Shown: positions 1 through 10,520, counted from the first letter of the stretch. The stretch is DNA of 64,000 nt from Platanthera guangdongensis (GCA_039583875.1 CM077152.1:18401059-18465058), one strand, 5' to 3'. Notes: generated from the sequence alone by a model not told the origin. Numbers and translations are program-made.

Positions 1-861
1 TCTCCAAAGTACTTTCTGGGGATCGAAATCTCTCGGAAGCCCGACTCCTTAGTTCTCTCTCAGCGTAAGTATGCCCTTGATCTTTTAAAAGAGGCAGGAT
101 TGACTGGAGCAAAACCTGCTCGATGCCCCATGGCAACTGGAGAAGACAAAACCTGGACAGATGATTCGTCTCCTCTTTCAGATAGTTCGTGGTACAGGCG
201 TCTGGTTGGTAAGCTCATATATCTCACAGTGACCAGGCCCGACATTTCCTATGCTGTGGGCAAGGTGAGTCAATTCATGCAAGCACCTAGGTAGTGTCAT
301 CTACAGTCCGCCTTGCGGAACTTGGAGTATGTCAAAGCAGCGCCTGGGAAAGGATTACTTTTTCAGAAGAATGGTCATCTGAGCATTGAAGCCTACTCAG
401 ATGCAAGTTATGCTGATGACAAAGGGGATCGCAAGTCAACCTCAGGTTTTTGCACCTTTGTTGGGGGAAATCTGGTGAGCTGGAAGAGCAAGAAGCAGTC
501 TGTTGTCTCCAGGTCCAGTGCAGAAGCTGAGTATCGCAGTATAGCGTCGACCACTTGTGAGTTAAAATGGTTGTGGGCTCTCATGCTAGATTTAGGAGAG
601 GTCTACAACCATCCTCTACTTATGTTCTGTGATAACAAGACCGCCATATACATCTCCAAAAATCCGGTCTTCCATGAAAGAACAAAGCACATTGAGGTCG
701 ACTGTCATTTCATTCGTGAAGAGATCTTAAAGGAACAAATTTGCACTTCATTTGTCACTTCTGATAAAGAGCTGGCTGACATCTTCACCAAGTCAGTTTC
801 CGTCTCGTTTCTTCATGTTTGCGACAAGCTGGGCATGATCGATATATATACTCCAGCTTGA
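1..861 (+). pseudogene. Copia polyprotein C-terminus: reverse transcriptase end and RNase H
   Basis: The frame is open from base 1 to a TGA at 859-861, broken only by a TAG at 292-294. It starts inside the RT domain (YFLGIEI), passes through the conserved LVGKLIYLTVTRPDISYAV block, and continues into a Copia RNase H. The RNase H acidic positions are visible in EAYSDASYADD, SSAEAEYRS and MFCDNKTA, followed by the usual FHERTKHIEVDCHF and ELADIFTK motifs. The protein would copy retrotransposon RNA into DNA and degrade the RNA strand in cytoplasmic virus-like particles. The TAG falls between RT and RNase H and would remove RNase H from the product. The N-terminal gag, protease, integrase and RT palm lie outside the window. 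Confidence 0.92.
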
Positions 862-868
862 GGGGGAG

Positions 869-1222
869 TGTTGAAGTTGGTGACCGGGCGGTCTGTCTTG
901 GCGGGTTGAAGACCGCGCGGTCTGGCGGTTTGTCTCAGCCGGCTTGGAGACCGGGCGGTCTAGCGGTCTTCCCTGACAATCTCTCTTCTTCTCTTGTGGT
1001 AGCCGTGCGGTTAGCCCTTCTGTCTAACCGCGCGGCTTGTGCGGTTTGTTTTGTATAGTCCGCTTAGTCCTGTAAATTTTTAGTCTCACATCTCTTATTT
1101 GTATTCTCTCATCTCTCCTTCATTCTATATAAGGGAGGGCATACCTTTGTAATAAATACATTTTTCGGATAATAAAGTTTCAGTTTAAAACCATTTCGGT
1201 TTGTTTTTGTTCGGTTCTTACA
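869..1222 (+). repeat. Copia 3' LTR (354 bp)
   Basis: The LTR begins TGTTGAAG straight after the polypurine tract and ends TTCTTACA. It contains a TATA box (CTATATAAGG near 1125) and AATAAA-like signals near 1150. Its U3 half is GC-rich and repeats short palindromes such as GACCGCGCGGTC and GACCGGGCGGTC. The partner 5' LTR is not in the window. Confidence 0.88.
1124..1133 (+). promoter_or_regulatory. LTR TATA box
   Basis: CTATATAAGG lies in the right third of the LTR at 869-1222, the usual place for the retrotransposon core promoter. AATAAA-type sequences follow about 20 and 40 bases downstream. Confidence 0.6.
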
Positions 1223-1752
1223 CCAAGAACACGGGCGAGCATAAGATTAACGAGATATGTCGCAGTAAGAAATGCATCACCCCAGTATAATTTTGGGAGA
1301 TTCATGGTGGGCAATAGGCAACGAGCAACTTTCAAGAGATGACGATTTTTCCGCTCAGCAATACCATTTTGTGTTGGGGAATAAGCATCGGTAGTCTGGT
1401 GGAGGATGTCATGATCAGCAAGATATCACTCAAACTGCGAATCCATATATTCATGGTCATTATCACTACGAAGAATTTTAATGGTGGTGTGAAATTGAGT
1501 GGAGAACATGTTATGAAATCGTCGGAAAATAGAAAAAATATTACTTTGTGTCGCATCAAATATAACCAAGTAATACGAGAGAAACAATCAATAAAAGTAT
1601 CAAACCCCACGCAACCAAAAATAGAAGGTGTGGGGCAAGGCCCCCAGATATCAGTATGAATAATGACAAATTGTGTAGAACTAGGCAACGAAACATGCTT
1701 AAACGAAGTACAATGATGTTTGTTTAAACAACAGACATTACACATAAATGAA
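1223..1752 (-). pseudogene. Copia integrase (GAG-pre-integrase and catalytic core), degenerate
   Basis: The minus strand gives the GAG-pre-integrase zinc region (CNVCCLNKHHCTSF) and the start of the integrase core (FVIIHTDIWGPCPTPS, FIDCFSRITWLYLM). The DD35E catalytic block follows in shifted frames towards 1223. The first catalytic Asp is seen in HTDIWG. The enzyme would insert element cDNA into the host chromosome. Several frameshifts and stops break it, and the end is removed by the Copia insertion at 1222/1223. The fused frame 1332-1946 joins this region to gag residues through a shift and is not a real protein. Confidence 0.85.
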
Positions 1753-2609
1753 TCAAAGACAATAGTAGGCATAGCAGGAAATAACAATTTCATACCCACG
1801 ACCGCCACGGGGCGGAAAAGCTTGACGACCAGAGGAATGCTCAAAACCACGACCGCCACGGAGCAGAGCACCCCCTTTCGGCGGAGGAAACCCATGGAGC
1901 CTGAAGCAAGTATCCCGAGTGTGGTGATTCTTGCCACAATAATCACAGAGTAGATAATCCTTATCGGAGCCCTTCAACTTTGAGTCACGGGATGGACTAC
2001 TACCAAGAAGAGAAGGGGATGTAGCAGCCAGAGCAGAGCCCTCAGGCACAGGATCAGGATGTAGGGTCTGACGATGATCGAATTCCTGCTGCACAATGTT
2101 GTAGACCTCAGGAAGAGAAGGTAACTGTGGACGCCACAAAATCTGAACACTGATCTGATCGAAGTCTCGATGCAGGCCATGAAGAAATTCAAATATGTGA
2201 TTGTGGTCGTCTCTGGCTCGAACCATCGGCTCATCAATAAGTCTAACAAATATAAGAGGATCAAAATGATCATATTCCTAATACAGTTGAGTAAACTTCA
2301 AGTAGTAGCATAAGGGGGACGGTCACCCTATCGAAGTAAGGAGATCTTCTGACGTAACTGGAAGATCTGAACAGCATTGTCTCGACGAGAGTACGTAGAC
2401 TCCGCCCGTCGCCAAATGTCTGCAGCATTGTCGAGGAATAGATAGTTACGGGCAATGAACTCTTGCATCGAATTAGTAAGTCAGGACATGACCAAAGAAT
2501 TTTTCAACTCCCAATGCACCCATTCAGAAGAGGTCATGTCTAGTTCCTTTATTTGGCCAGTGACATAGTCAAAGAGACGACGGCTCTTGAGCGCCAGGGT
2601 GATAGACTG
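1753..2609 (-). pseudogene. Copia gag (capsid plus zinc knuckle), central and C-terminal part
   Basis: Read on the minus strand, the segment holds a UBN2-type gag. A block ending in a motif like 'RDDHNHIFEFLHGL' is followed by a CCHC zinc knuckle, CDYCGKNHHTRDTC, which fits CX2CX4HX4C exactly, and then a Gly/Arg-rich tail (RGGRGFEHSS). Gag packages the element RNA. Frameshifts occur near 2230-2270. The N-terminus of the same gag is found at 15699-15868 on the far side of the Gypsy at 2610-15698. Confidence 0.85.
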
Positions 2610-3878
2610 TGATGCATCCTTCGTTGCACCGTAGTACTTTCTCATATATTTATTTTATATTTTATTTCATGTACTCAGTTTTCATTGCATGTACTTGTTC
2701 TCATATCATGTACTTGTTTGGCTTGTCGGTTTGATCGTCCAATGAGACCATTAATAAAAATATCTGGTAATTTAGGTAGGAGGGACGGAAAAGGAAAGTT
2801 TTAATTTATTTAAGGACACATAAAATCTAATTGTACAAAATTAAACCTGAAAAAATATTAGGAAACAAATTAATTGGAAATAGAGTCAGGGCCCACCGTA
2901 AAGACCACAGGTTTGGAAAGTTTTTCACCCAAAAAATGATGGGTTAAAAATCCACCGTGAATAAGATATCTTTGGAAGATTTATTTTGGGCAATCATCAA
3001 ATGAAAACTTTTAATACCCACTGCCATCTACAAAAGCAGACCCTGGAAGACAAAAAAAAGCAGACCGGGTAAATACAGGGAGGAAATAAGTTTCCTCCCC
3101 TCTGTAATACCGGGAAAGTCCCCGCCTCCCAGTTTTTTCCTCGCCAGAGCTGCGTTTCGTTCTCACCTGCTCCAGTGACATCAGAAGACCCTTGTTTCCC
3201 GTCCAGCGAAGTCACGACTTCGTGTGATTGACTGCACCGACGCAACACCGATCCGCCTCTGAAATCTTTCGGCGCCCATTTCTCTTCTAGGCCGTCATCG
3301 ACCATGCCATTTATTCTGGCAACACTTCCCGACCAACGTCGACAACGCCACATCTCTTCCGTCGGTCGGCTGATCGGTCCTCCTTACGACTTTCAAGATT
3401 GACGTCGACATTGGCTCCCTTATTTCGTCGATCGACTGTTGGCGCCTTCCCTGTGTCGACTGGGTTTGGACCTGGACAAGCCCCTGGGAAATCTCACTGA
3501 CATCTTTGCTAATTATCTTAGTCTAATTTTATGTGTCTAACTTAATTAATTTTAAGTTTTGCCATCGAACGTACTCGCTACTCTAAATACCGTTAATTTC
3601 ATAAATTCTTGCTTGTGATATTGTTTGTGGAATTACACGTCTCGTGGCTATTCAAAACGACAAACACACAATTTTCTCTCGAATAATAATTTACGATTAT
3701 CACGAAGTTCGGATGATAAGATGATTTTGTGCGTGAAAGTTCGATTTGGTCCGCTCGGCCCCTTTAAGAATTAAAAACTATATATTTTTCAAATCCCTTA
3801 TTTTATTTTATAATTAAATAAAAAAATATTTTACTTAAGAATTATTTAATTTTGACACTCTAAATCGAGTCTACATCA
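2610..3878 (+). repeat. 5' LTR of outer Gypsy (1269 bp)
   Basis: TGATGCATCC...TCTACATCA. It matches the copy at 14436-15698 along its length. Over the first 60 bases four differences are seen, all transitions, the pattern expected for decay of methylated cytosine. The 118-codon minus-strand frame at 2997-3353 lies inside it and is not a gene. Confidence 0.92.
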
Positions 3879-3879
3879 G

Positions 3880-3893
3880 TTTGGTATCAGAGG
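3880..3893 (+). other. Primer-binding site (tRNA-iMet type)
   Basis: TTTGGTATCAGAGG follows the 5' LTR after one base. TGGTATCAGAG is the usual plant initiator-Met tRNA complement that primes minus-strand DNA. Confidence 0.85.
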
Positions 3894-4216
3894 GAGTCGA
3901 CTCACTACTATCGTGAGTCGGTCGATCCGGTCTTATCCTTTTTATAAAAATAATAAAAAAAATCATCAGAAAAAATTATTATGTCCTTTTAAAAAAAACT
4001 TTATTTTATTCTTAAAATAAAACTAAAATAATAAAAAATGCTCTAAAAAATAATAGTATAAACAAATATTTTTTTAGCAAGACATTAAAAAATATAAGGT
4101 TTAAATGTGCCTTTATTTTAAAATAATTATCTTATTTTAAAATTTAAATCTCTTTTTTTAAAAATCATTTTTAATGGAAAATCTTATAGGTTTTGAGAGC
4201 ATCATAGCAGACTTAA

Positions 4217-4336
4217 ATGTTCGAATTAAAAAAATTATCGGAAATGGTAGCGTCCCTCACAAATATAAAACACTTGTGGCATGACGAGCCCATTGAACCT
4301 AAGCGCCTAGAGCACACACCCACGAGTGATTTTGAC
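4217..4336 (+). pseudogene. Outer Gypsy gag, exon-like piece 1 (N-terminus)
   Basis: An ATG at 4217 opens a 40-codon frame (MFELKKLSEMVASL...) that stops at the hAT insertion at 4337. The frame resumes without a shift at 5576 when the hAT and one copy of its TSD are removed, so the gag was open when the hAT landed. The start codon choice rests on it being the first ATG in frame after a leader of about 340 bases. The domain is the N-terminal linker of a Gypsy gag. Confidence 0.75.
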
Positions 4337-5567
4337 TAGGGGTGTAAGCTGGAACCAACCGAACCGCCTAACCAAACCGAACCAAATCAAACTGCACGGT
4401 TCGATTCAGTTTTAGTAGCCCACGGTTCGATCATGTTTTCATTTTTTGAGAAACTGTGTGGTTCGGTTCACGGTTCAGAATGTTAAACCAAATTGAGTCG
4501 AACCGAACCAAACCATATTAGCTTTAATAATATTTTAATCTATTAGAAATATATTTAGGGTTTCGTTTGGCGCGGTGGTGGCGATCGTGAACGCGGTGGT
4601 CATGAACTGTAGTTCGTGAACGCCCGACCTCACCTAAAAAATTCATGCATTTTATGCTCAAAATTAGTTTGTTTTCTTGGTAGTGGTCATAACCTATCTT
4701 GCCAAACGAAGCCTAGGTCTTCACTCTTCACTGTTAATCTGTTATTACATGTTACAATTAATTACATAGAGCTGAGCTGAGCTATTAAAAATCAATAATA
4801 TTAAGTATTATTTATTAAGGCAATTAAGAGTTAAGAGCAGGGACTAATCAATACTCACGCGACTGTCACGAACACTTTTTAACATTTTATTTTACACTCA
4901 CTGTTTGTAGGGGTGCAAACGAGTCGAGCTCGAGTTGAGCTTGGCAAAATTTCCAAGCTCGAGCTCGAGCTTTTCATTTCGAGCTCGAGCTTTTCATTTC
5001 GAGCTCGAGCTGCTCGTGAGTTTTTTAGCTCATGAGTTTTATTTTCTTATTATTTTTTATTTTGTTAAAAAATATATAAATAAAAAGCTTGCGAGCCGAC
5101 TCGCGAGCTCATGAACAACAATAGATGAGCTCGAGCTCGTAATCGAGCTCGAGCTCCACGGGCTCGAGCTCGAGTCGAGCTTTTTTCGAGTCGACTTATC
5201 GAGCTTTTGAGCCGGCTCAACTCAACTTGCACCCCTAACTGTTTGTTAATTTTACTTTTCTATTTTTCCAGGCTATGACTCCTGTTATATTGTACTCATA
5301 ATATTTTAAGACTACCTTTTGCAAAAAAATGACAATTATTCCTTTATATATATAATCATTTAAATGACTAATTATTAAAGAGAAAATCACTTTCTTTTAA
5401 TTATATTATTAAACCACTTAAATTGAACCGAACCAAACAGAATGGTTCGGTTGGGTTCCAATGGTGTGCACGGTTTGGTTCGATTTCAATTTTTTGGAAC
5501 CACACGTGGATGGTTCAGTTAGCGGTTTTGATCAAAAACAGAACGAAACTGAACCGTTGCAACCCTA
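4337..5567. mobile_element. hAT-type non-autonomous DNA transposon
   Basis: The ends are TAGGGGTGTAA on the left and the inverse of TAGGGTTGCAA on the right. A perfect 8-bp TSD, ATTTTGAC, flanks it at 4329-4336 and 5568-5575. The 8-bp TSD and TAGGGGTG-like termini fit the hAT superfamily. No transposase is coded. Subterminal regions are full of GGTTCGGTTC/GAACCGAACC motifs in both orientations. It holds a second hAT MITE at 4908-5237. Confidence 0.9.
4908..5237. mobile_element. hAT MITE nested in the hAT (330 bp)
   Basis: The ends are TAGGGGTGCAA and its inverse TTGCACCCCTA, with a perfect 8-bp TSD ACTGTTTG at 4900-4907 and 5238-5245. The interior is built from the palindrome GAGCTCGAGCTC, including a 20-bp tandem unit near 4960-5010. 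Nothing is coded. Confidence 0.92.
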
Positions 5568-5575
5568 ATTTTGAC

Positions 5576-5926
5576 GGACGTTTAGGTCCCGATAAATGTT
5601 TACATTGGTGTCATGACATGGAAATTTATTTAAGTGGTAGTCAAATACCTTTGAGTAGCCAACTCGAGTATGTGACCCGTAGACTTAAAGGACCCGCCTT
5701 AGATTGGTGGAAACAACTTCAACGCATGAGAGATAAGTTGTGGTTGCCTCCAATCACTACTTGGATTGAGTGCAAATCAGAGTTGCGCAAACACTATGTC
5801 TCTCTTGATTACCTCCACACTTTATATCGTAAATTTCAAAATATACAACAAATAAGTTTGTCGGTTGATGAGTACACTAGAGAACTTAAAAACCTTCAGT
5901 CTAGATTAGACATTCAGGAGGGTGAT
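5576..5926 (+). pseudogene. Outer Gypsy gag, piece 2 (capsid)
   Basis: This in-frame continuation of the piece at 4217 codes for a classic Gypsy capsid: LKGPALDWWKQLQRM, ITTWIECKSELRKHYV and SVDEYTRELKNLQSRLDIQ. It is interrupted at 5927 by the inner Gypsy, whose TSD GTGAT occupies 5922-5926, and resumes at 12983 in the same frame. The protein would form the virus-like particle shell. The upstream ATG at 5423 reads through hAT sequence and is not the gag start. Confidence 0.88.
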
Positions 5927-7027
5927 TGATGCAGTGGTAGGTCGACTCGAAAAGGGATAACTAAATGCAAACCTAATTGCGATGACGTGAATGGAAGTGC
6001 ACAAATAGTCCGTAACAGAATAGCAGCAAGTAATTAATTATTCTTAATAAAACAGCAGGGCACATGCAGTTGCAACTAATTGCTTAAGGAGAACAAAATA
6101 TCAAGATGCAAATGAAAGAAACACAAATAAATTAAGCGGTCACAGAATTTGTCCCGCAAGTTATACATCGACTAAACAATTAGCACAGAAAATAGAAATC
6201 CATCATAATATAAGTCTGATCTAAACAACAGTAAAAGAAAAGAACAATATACCACGATTCGCGTATACAGGCAGTAGCAGCGGCGGTTGTTGGCGGCAAG
6301 TGAACGGTGTGGGGGAGTAGAACGGGGCTGGAGTTGGCTTAGGTGGGCTGGGGGAGGGGGAATGGCTGTAGGGGGAGGAGGTATGATGGTAGTCGGCTGC
6401 TCGAAGGAAGGAGGGTGGCTGCACAATGACCGGTGGAGGAAGGAGAGTGGAAGTCGTCGGCTTGGGATGGGGAAGACACGGAAGGAATGCGGGGGATGGA
6501 GAGGGGTTGTAGCGGCGTCGGGCTGTTGCAGGGAAGGAGGCAGGAAGGAGGGCTGGCAACTTACGATGGCGGTGGGCTGGTCGGAGAAGCAAAGAGGAGG
6601 GTCGGAGGGGGCTTCCGGCGTCGCACCAGAAGGAGGCGGAGAGTCTTCCCAACGTCTCGCCGGAGAAGAGGAACAGGCATCGCACCTTGTTGAAGACCGA
6701 CAGATCCGGTAAAACTCCAAATCCACGATCCTCCACACCCCCAAACTGTCGGGTTAAATAACCCTAGCTAGGAACCATCACTCCCAAGTGAATCGCTGCC
6801 TAATGAACCGCTGCCTGCATAATATAATCCAAATCAAACCACCCCGATCGGACGACTCATAATGTCTGGACCGATCGGGGGCTAAATACAACTCGAAATA
6901 AAGTGCAAAATATAAAACTGAATGAAAAAACGTATCCGGACGCGACCATGGACTCCAATCGTCTATTCGGATAGCGAGTCACCGCCTCCTGCGGGTATAC
7001 ACGTGTGTCGGTCGTGATGCGCCGTCA
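5927..7027 (-). repeat. 3' LTR of inner chromovirus
   Basis: In minus orientation it runs TGACGGCGCATC...CCACTGCATCA. It contains a perfect 10-bp stem, CCCCGATCGG at 6842-6851 pairing with 6871-6880, which is also kept in the other LTR. The long frames at 6172-6744 on both strands come from purine/pyrimidine-biased LTR sequence and are not genes. Confidence 0.93.
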
Positions 7028-7911
7028 ACTCTCATTGGCTTAAAGGCACTCAACTCCGATGAGTGTAGGTGGTTGTACTCGCTGAGCAGCTGTGGGGCGA
7101 GTCTCTGAAGCTCCTCCGAGGAAATCCAAGTAGCATCGTGTAAGGGCCGACCGCTCCAACGGACAAGATAATGCAGGGTATCTCGCCCGCCAGCGTCGTA
7201 GAAGTCATGACCAACGATCTGAAGCATGTTGTCTGTATAAGCAGGTGGTACCAATGTATCTCCGTCTGGCACTGATGTATCTCCGTCTGACAAAGATGTG
7301 TCTTCGCCTGGCAATGATGTATCTTCGTCTGGCACTGATGTCGGTGGAACCGTCAGTGGTGCAACTCGATCTGCATGTCGCGACGCCGTTGGTGGCAACA
7401 AAGGGGGACCGATAGAGGTAATAGGAGAAGAAGGCTCAGGTGGTGGGGCTATGGCAAATGAAGGCTCGGGTAGAGGTGTGGTGAGTGGGTCCACGTACAC
7501 ACGCTCTTCGTAGTAAGGAGTCAAATCTTCTACGTTGAATATTCGGTAGATGTTCATACCATGAGGGATGTCTATCTCATATACGCTCGTTCCAATTCGC
7601 CGCACGACTGTATAGGGGCTCATTCTGCGTGCGCTTACTTTTTTTGCTAGTCCTTTTGGAACCCTCTCAGATCGAATACGAATTAATACATGTTCTCCTG
7701 CCTTAAAGATTTGTTCCCGCCTGTGTTGATGTGTTTGAACCTTATAATAATCGTTACTAGCTGCAATTTTCTTACGGACCGATTCGTGCAGGGCGTGCAC
7801 ATGCTGAATGAAAGACTTGGCTGACTCACTAGGCTTGACCCCTAGGGGAATATCCACCAAATCAACCGGTTTCCTAGGCTCATACCCTAAGATGATATGA
7901 AATGGACTCAA
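6979..7911 (-). pseudogene. Integrase C-terminus with chromodomain; stop codon inside the 3' LTR
   Basis: A 310-codon open frame. Residues 1-135 are the integrase C-terminal region (MSPFHIILGYEPRKPVD, then the GEHVLIRIRSERVPKGL and IDIPHGMNIYRIFNVEDL blocks). Residues about 135-220 are a Pro/Ser/Thr linker with repeated 'DGDTSVPDGDT'-like units. Residues about 225-285 are a chromodomain (LHYLVRWSGRPLHDATWIS, EELQRLAPQLLSEYN). Chromodomains steer integration to heterochromatin. The last 16 codons and the stop lie within the 3' LTR (boundary 7027), so coding and LTR overlap. The frame itself is intact but its upstream part is frameshifted away from it. Confidence 0.9.
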
Positions 7912-8034
7912 GACCGTGGTCCTATTGACTGAGCTATTGTATGCAATTCGGCTATGGGAAGGGCAAAATCCCAGGTCGCCGGACTATCTCCTACTAGGCA
8001 ACGAAGGAGAGTTCCAAGACTACGGTTAACCACT

Positions 8035-8379
8035 TCAGTTTGTCCGTCCGTCTGCGGGTGGTAGGCGGAGGAAAACTTCTTTAAAAAATAACGCTGCTAT
8101 GTAGGAGTCGTCAGTGGTCTTCCGACAAGGAATGAGATGTGCCATCTTGGAGAAACGATCAACTACAACAAATATCGAATCGAGCTTTCTCAGAGTGCGA
8201 GGGAGCCCGAGGACAAAATCCATATTAATATCAGACCAAGGCCTCTCAGGGACGGGAAGTGGAGTGTACAGCCCCGTGGGTTGGCGAGACCACTTTATCG
8301 TCTGGCAAACTCTGCAATGCCTCACCGCTTTGGTGACGTCTTTCTTTAGGCCGGGCCAGAAGAAACGATCCTCAACCAA
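8035..8379 (-). pseudogene. Integrase zinc-binding and core N-terminus, internally deleted
   Basis: The minus frame shows [19 protein letters not shown], the HCRVC of the zinc-binding module, and the core start [13 protein letters not shown] with the first catalytic Asp, then [15 protein letters not shown]. After FFKEVF the reading jumps to [11 protein letters not shown], a degenerate form of the [11 protein letters not shown] motif. The stretch that should carry the second catalytic Asp (SDRD) is missing. The integrase could not act even if the frame were repaired. Confidence 0.85.
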
Positions 8380-8448
8380 CGCAATCGTCTTATCTCTACC
8401 AAAGTGCCCTACAGCTACGCCTGCGTGTAATTCCCAGATAAGGAAATC

Positions 8449-9143
8449 TCAGAGGGATGACTGAGGAATACAGAGACGAGAGCCCATAAATAAATACCTA
8501 TCGGATATCGAATAACCCACTCGAAGGTCGGGTGAGTCCTTCGATAGCGCGGAATAGATATTCCCAAAATCAGGGCACTCTCGGTGCTGCTCAAACCCCA
8601 CTACTCGGGTGCTCATGGTGTGGAGGATGCTAACTCGGCGACTCAATGGGTCTGCTGGTTTGTTCTCAACACCTGCGCGGTGCTTAAGAACATAGTAGAA
8701 CTCCTGCATATACTCTACCACTTGGCGTGACGGTAACCCAATTTTTTTTTAGAATCGAGATATCTCAGGGCCTGATGATCAGAATATAAAATGAACTCCT
8801 TGTGCAAAAGATAACGTCGTCAATATCGCAGTGTCTGCACAATGCCATAAAACTGGGTGGCCTTCCTGACTAAGGATTGCGCCGATACCAACTCCCAACG
8901 CAACACAAGCAACCTCAAAGGGTTTGGAGAAATCTGGTAAGCGTAAACGGGAGCATTAGATAGTTTCTCCTTGATCTCCTCAAAAGCTCGAGTGGCAGCA
9001 TTTGTCCAAACAAAATCAACCTTACGAAGACAGCTCGTAATGGGGGTCAGGACCGAACAGAAGGCTCGGACAAACCTCCTATAAAAGGTGGCAAGTCCAT
9101 GAAAGCTACGGGTCTCATGAATTTTCGTAGGGATCGGCCACTC
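8449..9143 (-). pseudogene. RNase H / connection region, degenerate
   Basis: On the minus strand, 8449-8721 gives the end of the RNase H and tether (QEFYYVLKHRAGVENKPADPLSRRVSILHT). The rest, 8722-9143, reads in broken frames with recognisable pieces of the RNase H (matching the intact copy at 25151-25573). It would remove the RNA strand during reverse transcription. Stops and shifts disable it. Confidence 0.8.
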
Positions 9144-9980
9144 TCAAATCGCCTTGACTTTGTCAGGATCGACATAAATACCAGATGTCGATACAACATA
9201 ACCCAAGAAATGAACAGACGTGGATAAGAACGAGCACTTCTTCAAGTTGGTGTATAGATGCTCCTTTCGGAGGAGATCGAACACCAGGAGAATGTGGTGT
9301 AAATGCTCGATGCGACTCTGGCTGTATATCAAAATATCATCGAAATATACGACCAAAAATTTGCCCATATAGGGTCGCAGGACTTGAGTCATCACCCTCA
9401 TAAACGTATTGTGTGTGTTCGATAATCCGAACGGCATCACCAACCACTCGTACAAGCCGTCCTTCGTCTTAAAGGTCATCTTCCACTCATCCCCCTCTCT
9501 AAATCTAATCTGATGGTACCCACTGCGAAGGTCGATCTTTGAAAAGATCTGGGCACCAGTCATCGAATCCAGGAGGTCATCGAGGCGGGGAATCGAAAAA
9601 CGATACTTCATCGTTATCTTATTTATGGCACAACTATCAATACACATGCGTCAGCTACCGTCCTTCTTCGTAGTTAGAAGGGTTGGCACGGCGCACGGGC
9701 TTAGACTCTCCTGTATAAACCATTTTCGCAAAAGTTCATCAACTTGTCGCTTTAGCTCGGCATGCTCAGTTGGGTTTAAACGATAGTGTGGCAGATTGGG
9801 CAAAGATGTCCCAGGGATCAGATCAATCGCATGTTGGATGTCCCTCAGTGGGGGAAGCTCATCGGGGAGCTTCTCGGGCATAATGTCTGTAAAGTTATCC
9901 ATCAACTGTCGAACATCTGGATCAGTAATCTCGGCCTCGCTAGGGGTCTCGGCTGCCAACGTGGCCTCTACAATAAACAT
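9144..9980 (-). pseudogene. Gypsy reverse transcriptase
   Basis: Two minus-strand frames, 9651-9980 and 9144-9647, are separated by a single stop. The first holds the RT entry (LPPLRDIQHAIDLIPGTSL, NLPHYRLNPTEHAEL, TTKKDGS). The second holds [52 protein letters not shown] and the catalytic YFDDILIYS box, so both palm aspartates are present. Family members usually read W(R)MC(I/V)D here; the Trp is replaced by the stop. This is the best preserved enzyme in the element. Confidence 0.93.
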
Positions 9981-10260
9981 GATACCAGTTTCTAGGCTCT
10001 CTCAAGAAATCACTCTTTCTCAAGATATGCAGGGGTCTTGACGATCCCGCACTAATTGACGAGTCAACCTTGCCCTTGGGAGGATCCCTGGGCTGAGTCG
10101 GGGTAAGAGCAACCTTTTGACTCTTGTCGAAAAATACGCACGTGTTGGAACGACCAGAACACGTGACGTCACGATCATAAAGACAGGGTCACCCTAGAAG
10201 AACGTGAGCGACATCCATAGGGATAACGTCGCACCAAACTCGGTCCTCTGTAGACGCTAA

Positions 10261-10520
10261 TCAGATCGTCACCAGACACCGCCGTGTAACTTGAATGGTG
10301 GACTTGTCCACCCAAAGGACACGATACGGATGAGGATGGGGCTCAGCAAAAAGTTGCATCCTCTCCGACTCTTTCCTAGCAATAATATTTACGCAGCTAC
10401 CACTATCGATGGCGAGCTTGCAGGGTCCTCCTGCGCTCGGGAAATAAGTGAACAAGATAGGGGTACGACGCCAATCCTCCTCAACACGTGGGGTGTGGAG
10501 GATGCCATGGAGGACTCCTA
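10261..10520 (-). pseudogene. Retroviral-type aspartic protease
   Basis: The minus frame 10261-10455 reads YFPSAGGPCKLAIDSGSCVN, with the catalytic DSG triplet, followed by ARKESERM and the HPHPYRVLWVDK block. The protease would cut the gag-pol polyprotein. The continuation towards 10040 (the usual GRPWLYD region) is frameshifted. Confidence 0.88.

Larger units (their letters stand above)
1..1222 (+). mobile_element. Ty1/Copia retrotransposon, 3' part (enters from left edge)
   Basis: The piece holds the end of a Copia polyprotein (RT and RNase H), a polypurine tract GAGGGGGAG at 860-868, and one LTR with TG...CA ends. Right after the LTR, at 1223, the sequence switches to the integrase of a minus-strand Copia, so this element inserted into that one. 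The expected target duplication would begin CCAAG, but its partner lies left of the window. The coding part has only one stop, so the insertion is fairly recent. Confidence 0.9.
1223..2609 (-). mobile_element. Ty1/Copia element, minus strand, left portion (integrase and gag)
   Basis: This is the 3'-ward half of a Copia element whose 5' end lies at 15699-16345. It was split at 2609/15699 by the Gypsy at 2610-15698 (flanks GACTG and GACCG). On the left it is cut by the Copia at 1-1222. Gag, GAG-pre-integrase and the integrase core can be read; RT and RNase H lie left of the window. The gag reading resumes across the Gypsy, which confirms the nesting. Confidence 0.9.

Noticed and set aside
6172..6744. 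190-codon minus frame and overlapping frames (also 12177-12695)
   Set aside because: They lie inside the two chromovirus LTRs, repeat in both, and consist of Pro/Ser or Gly/Arg runs from biased base composition.
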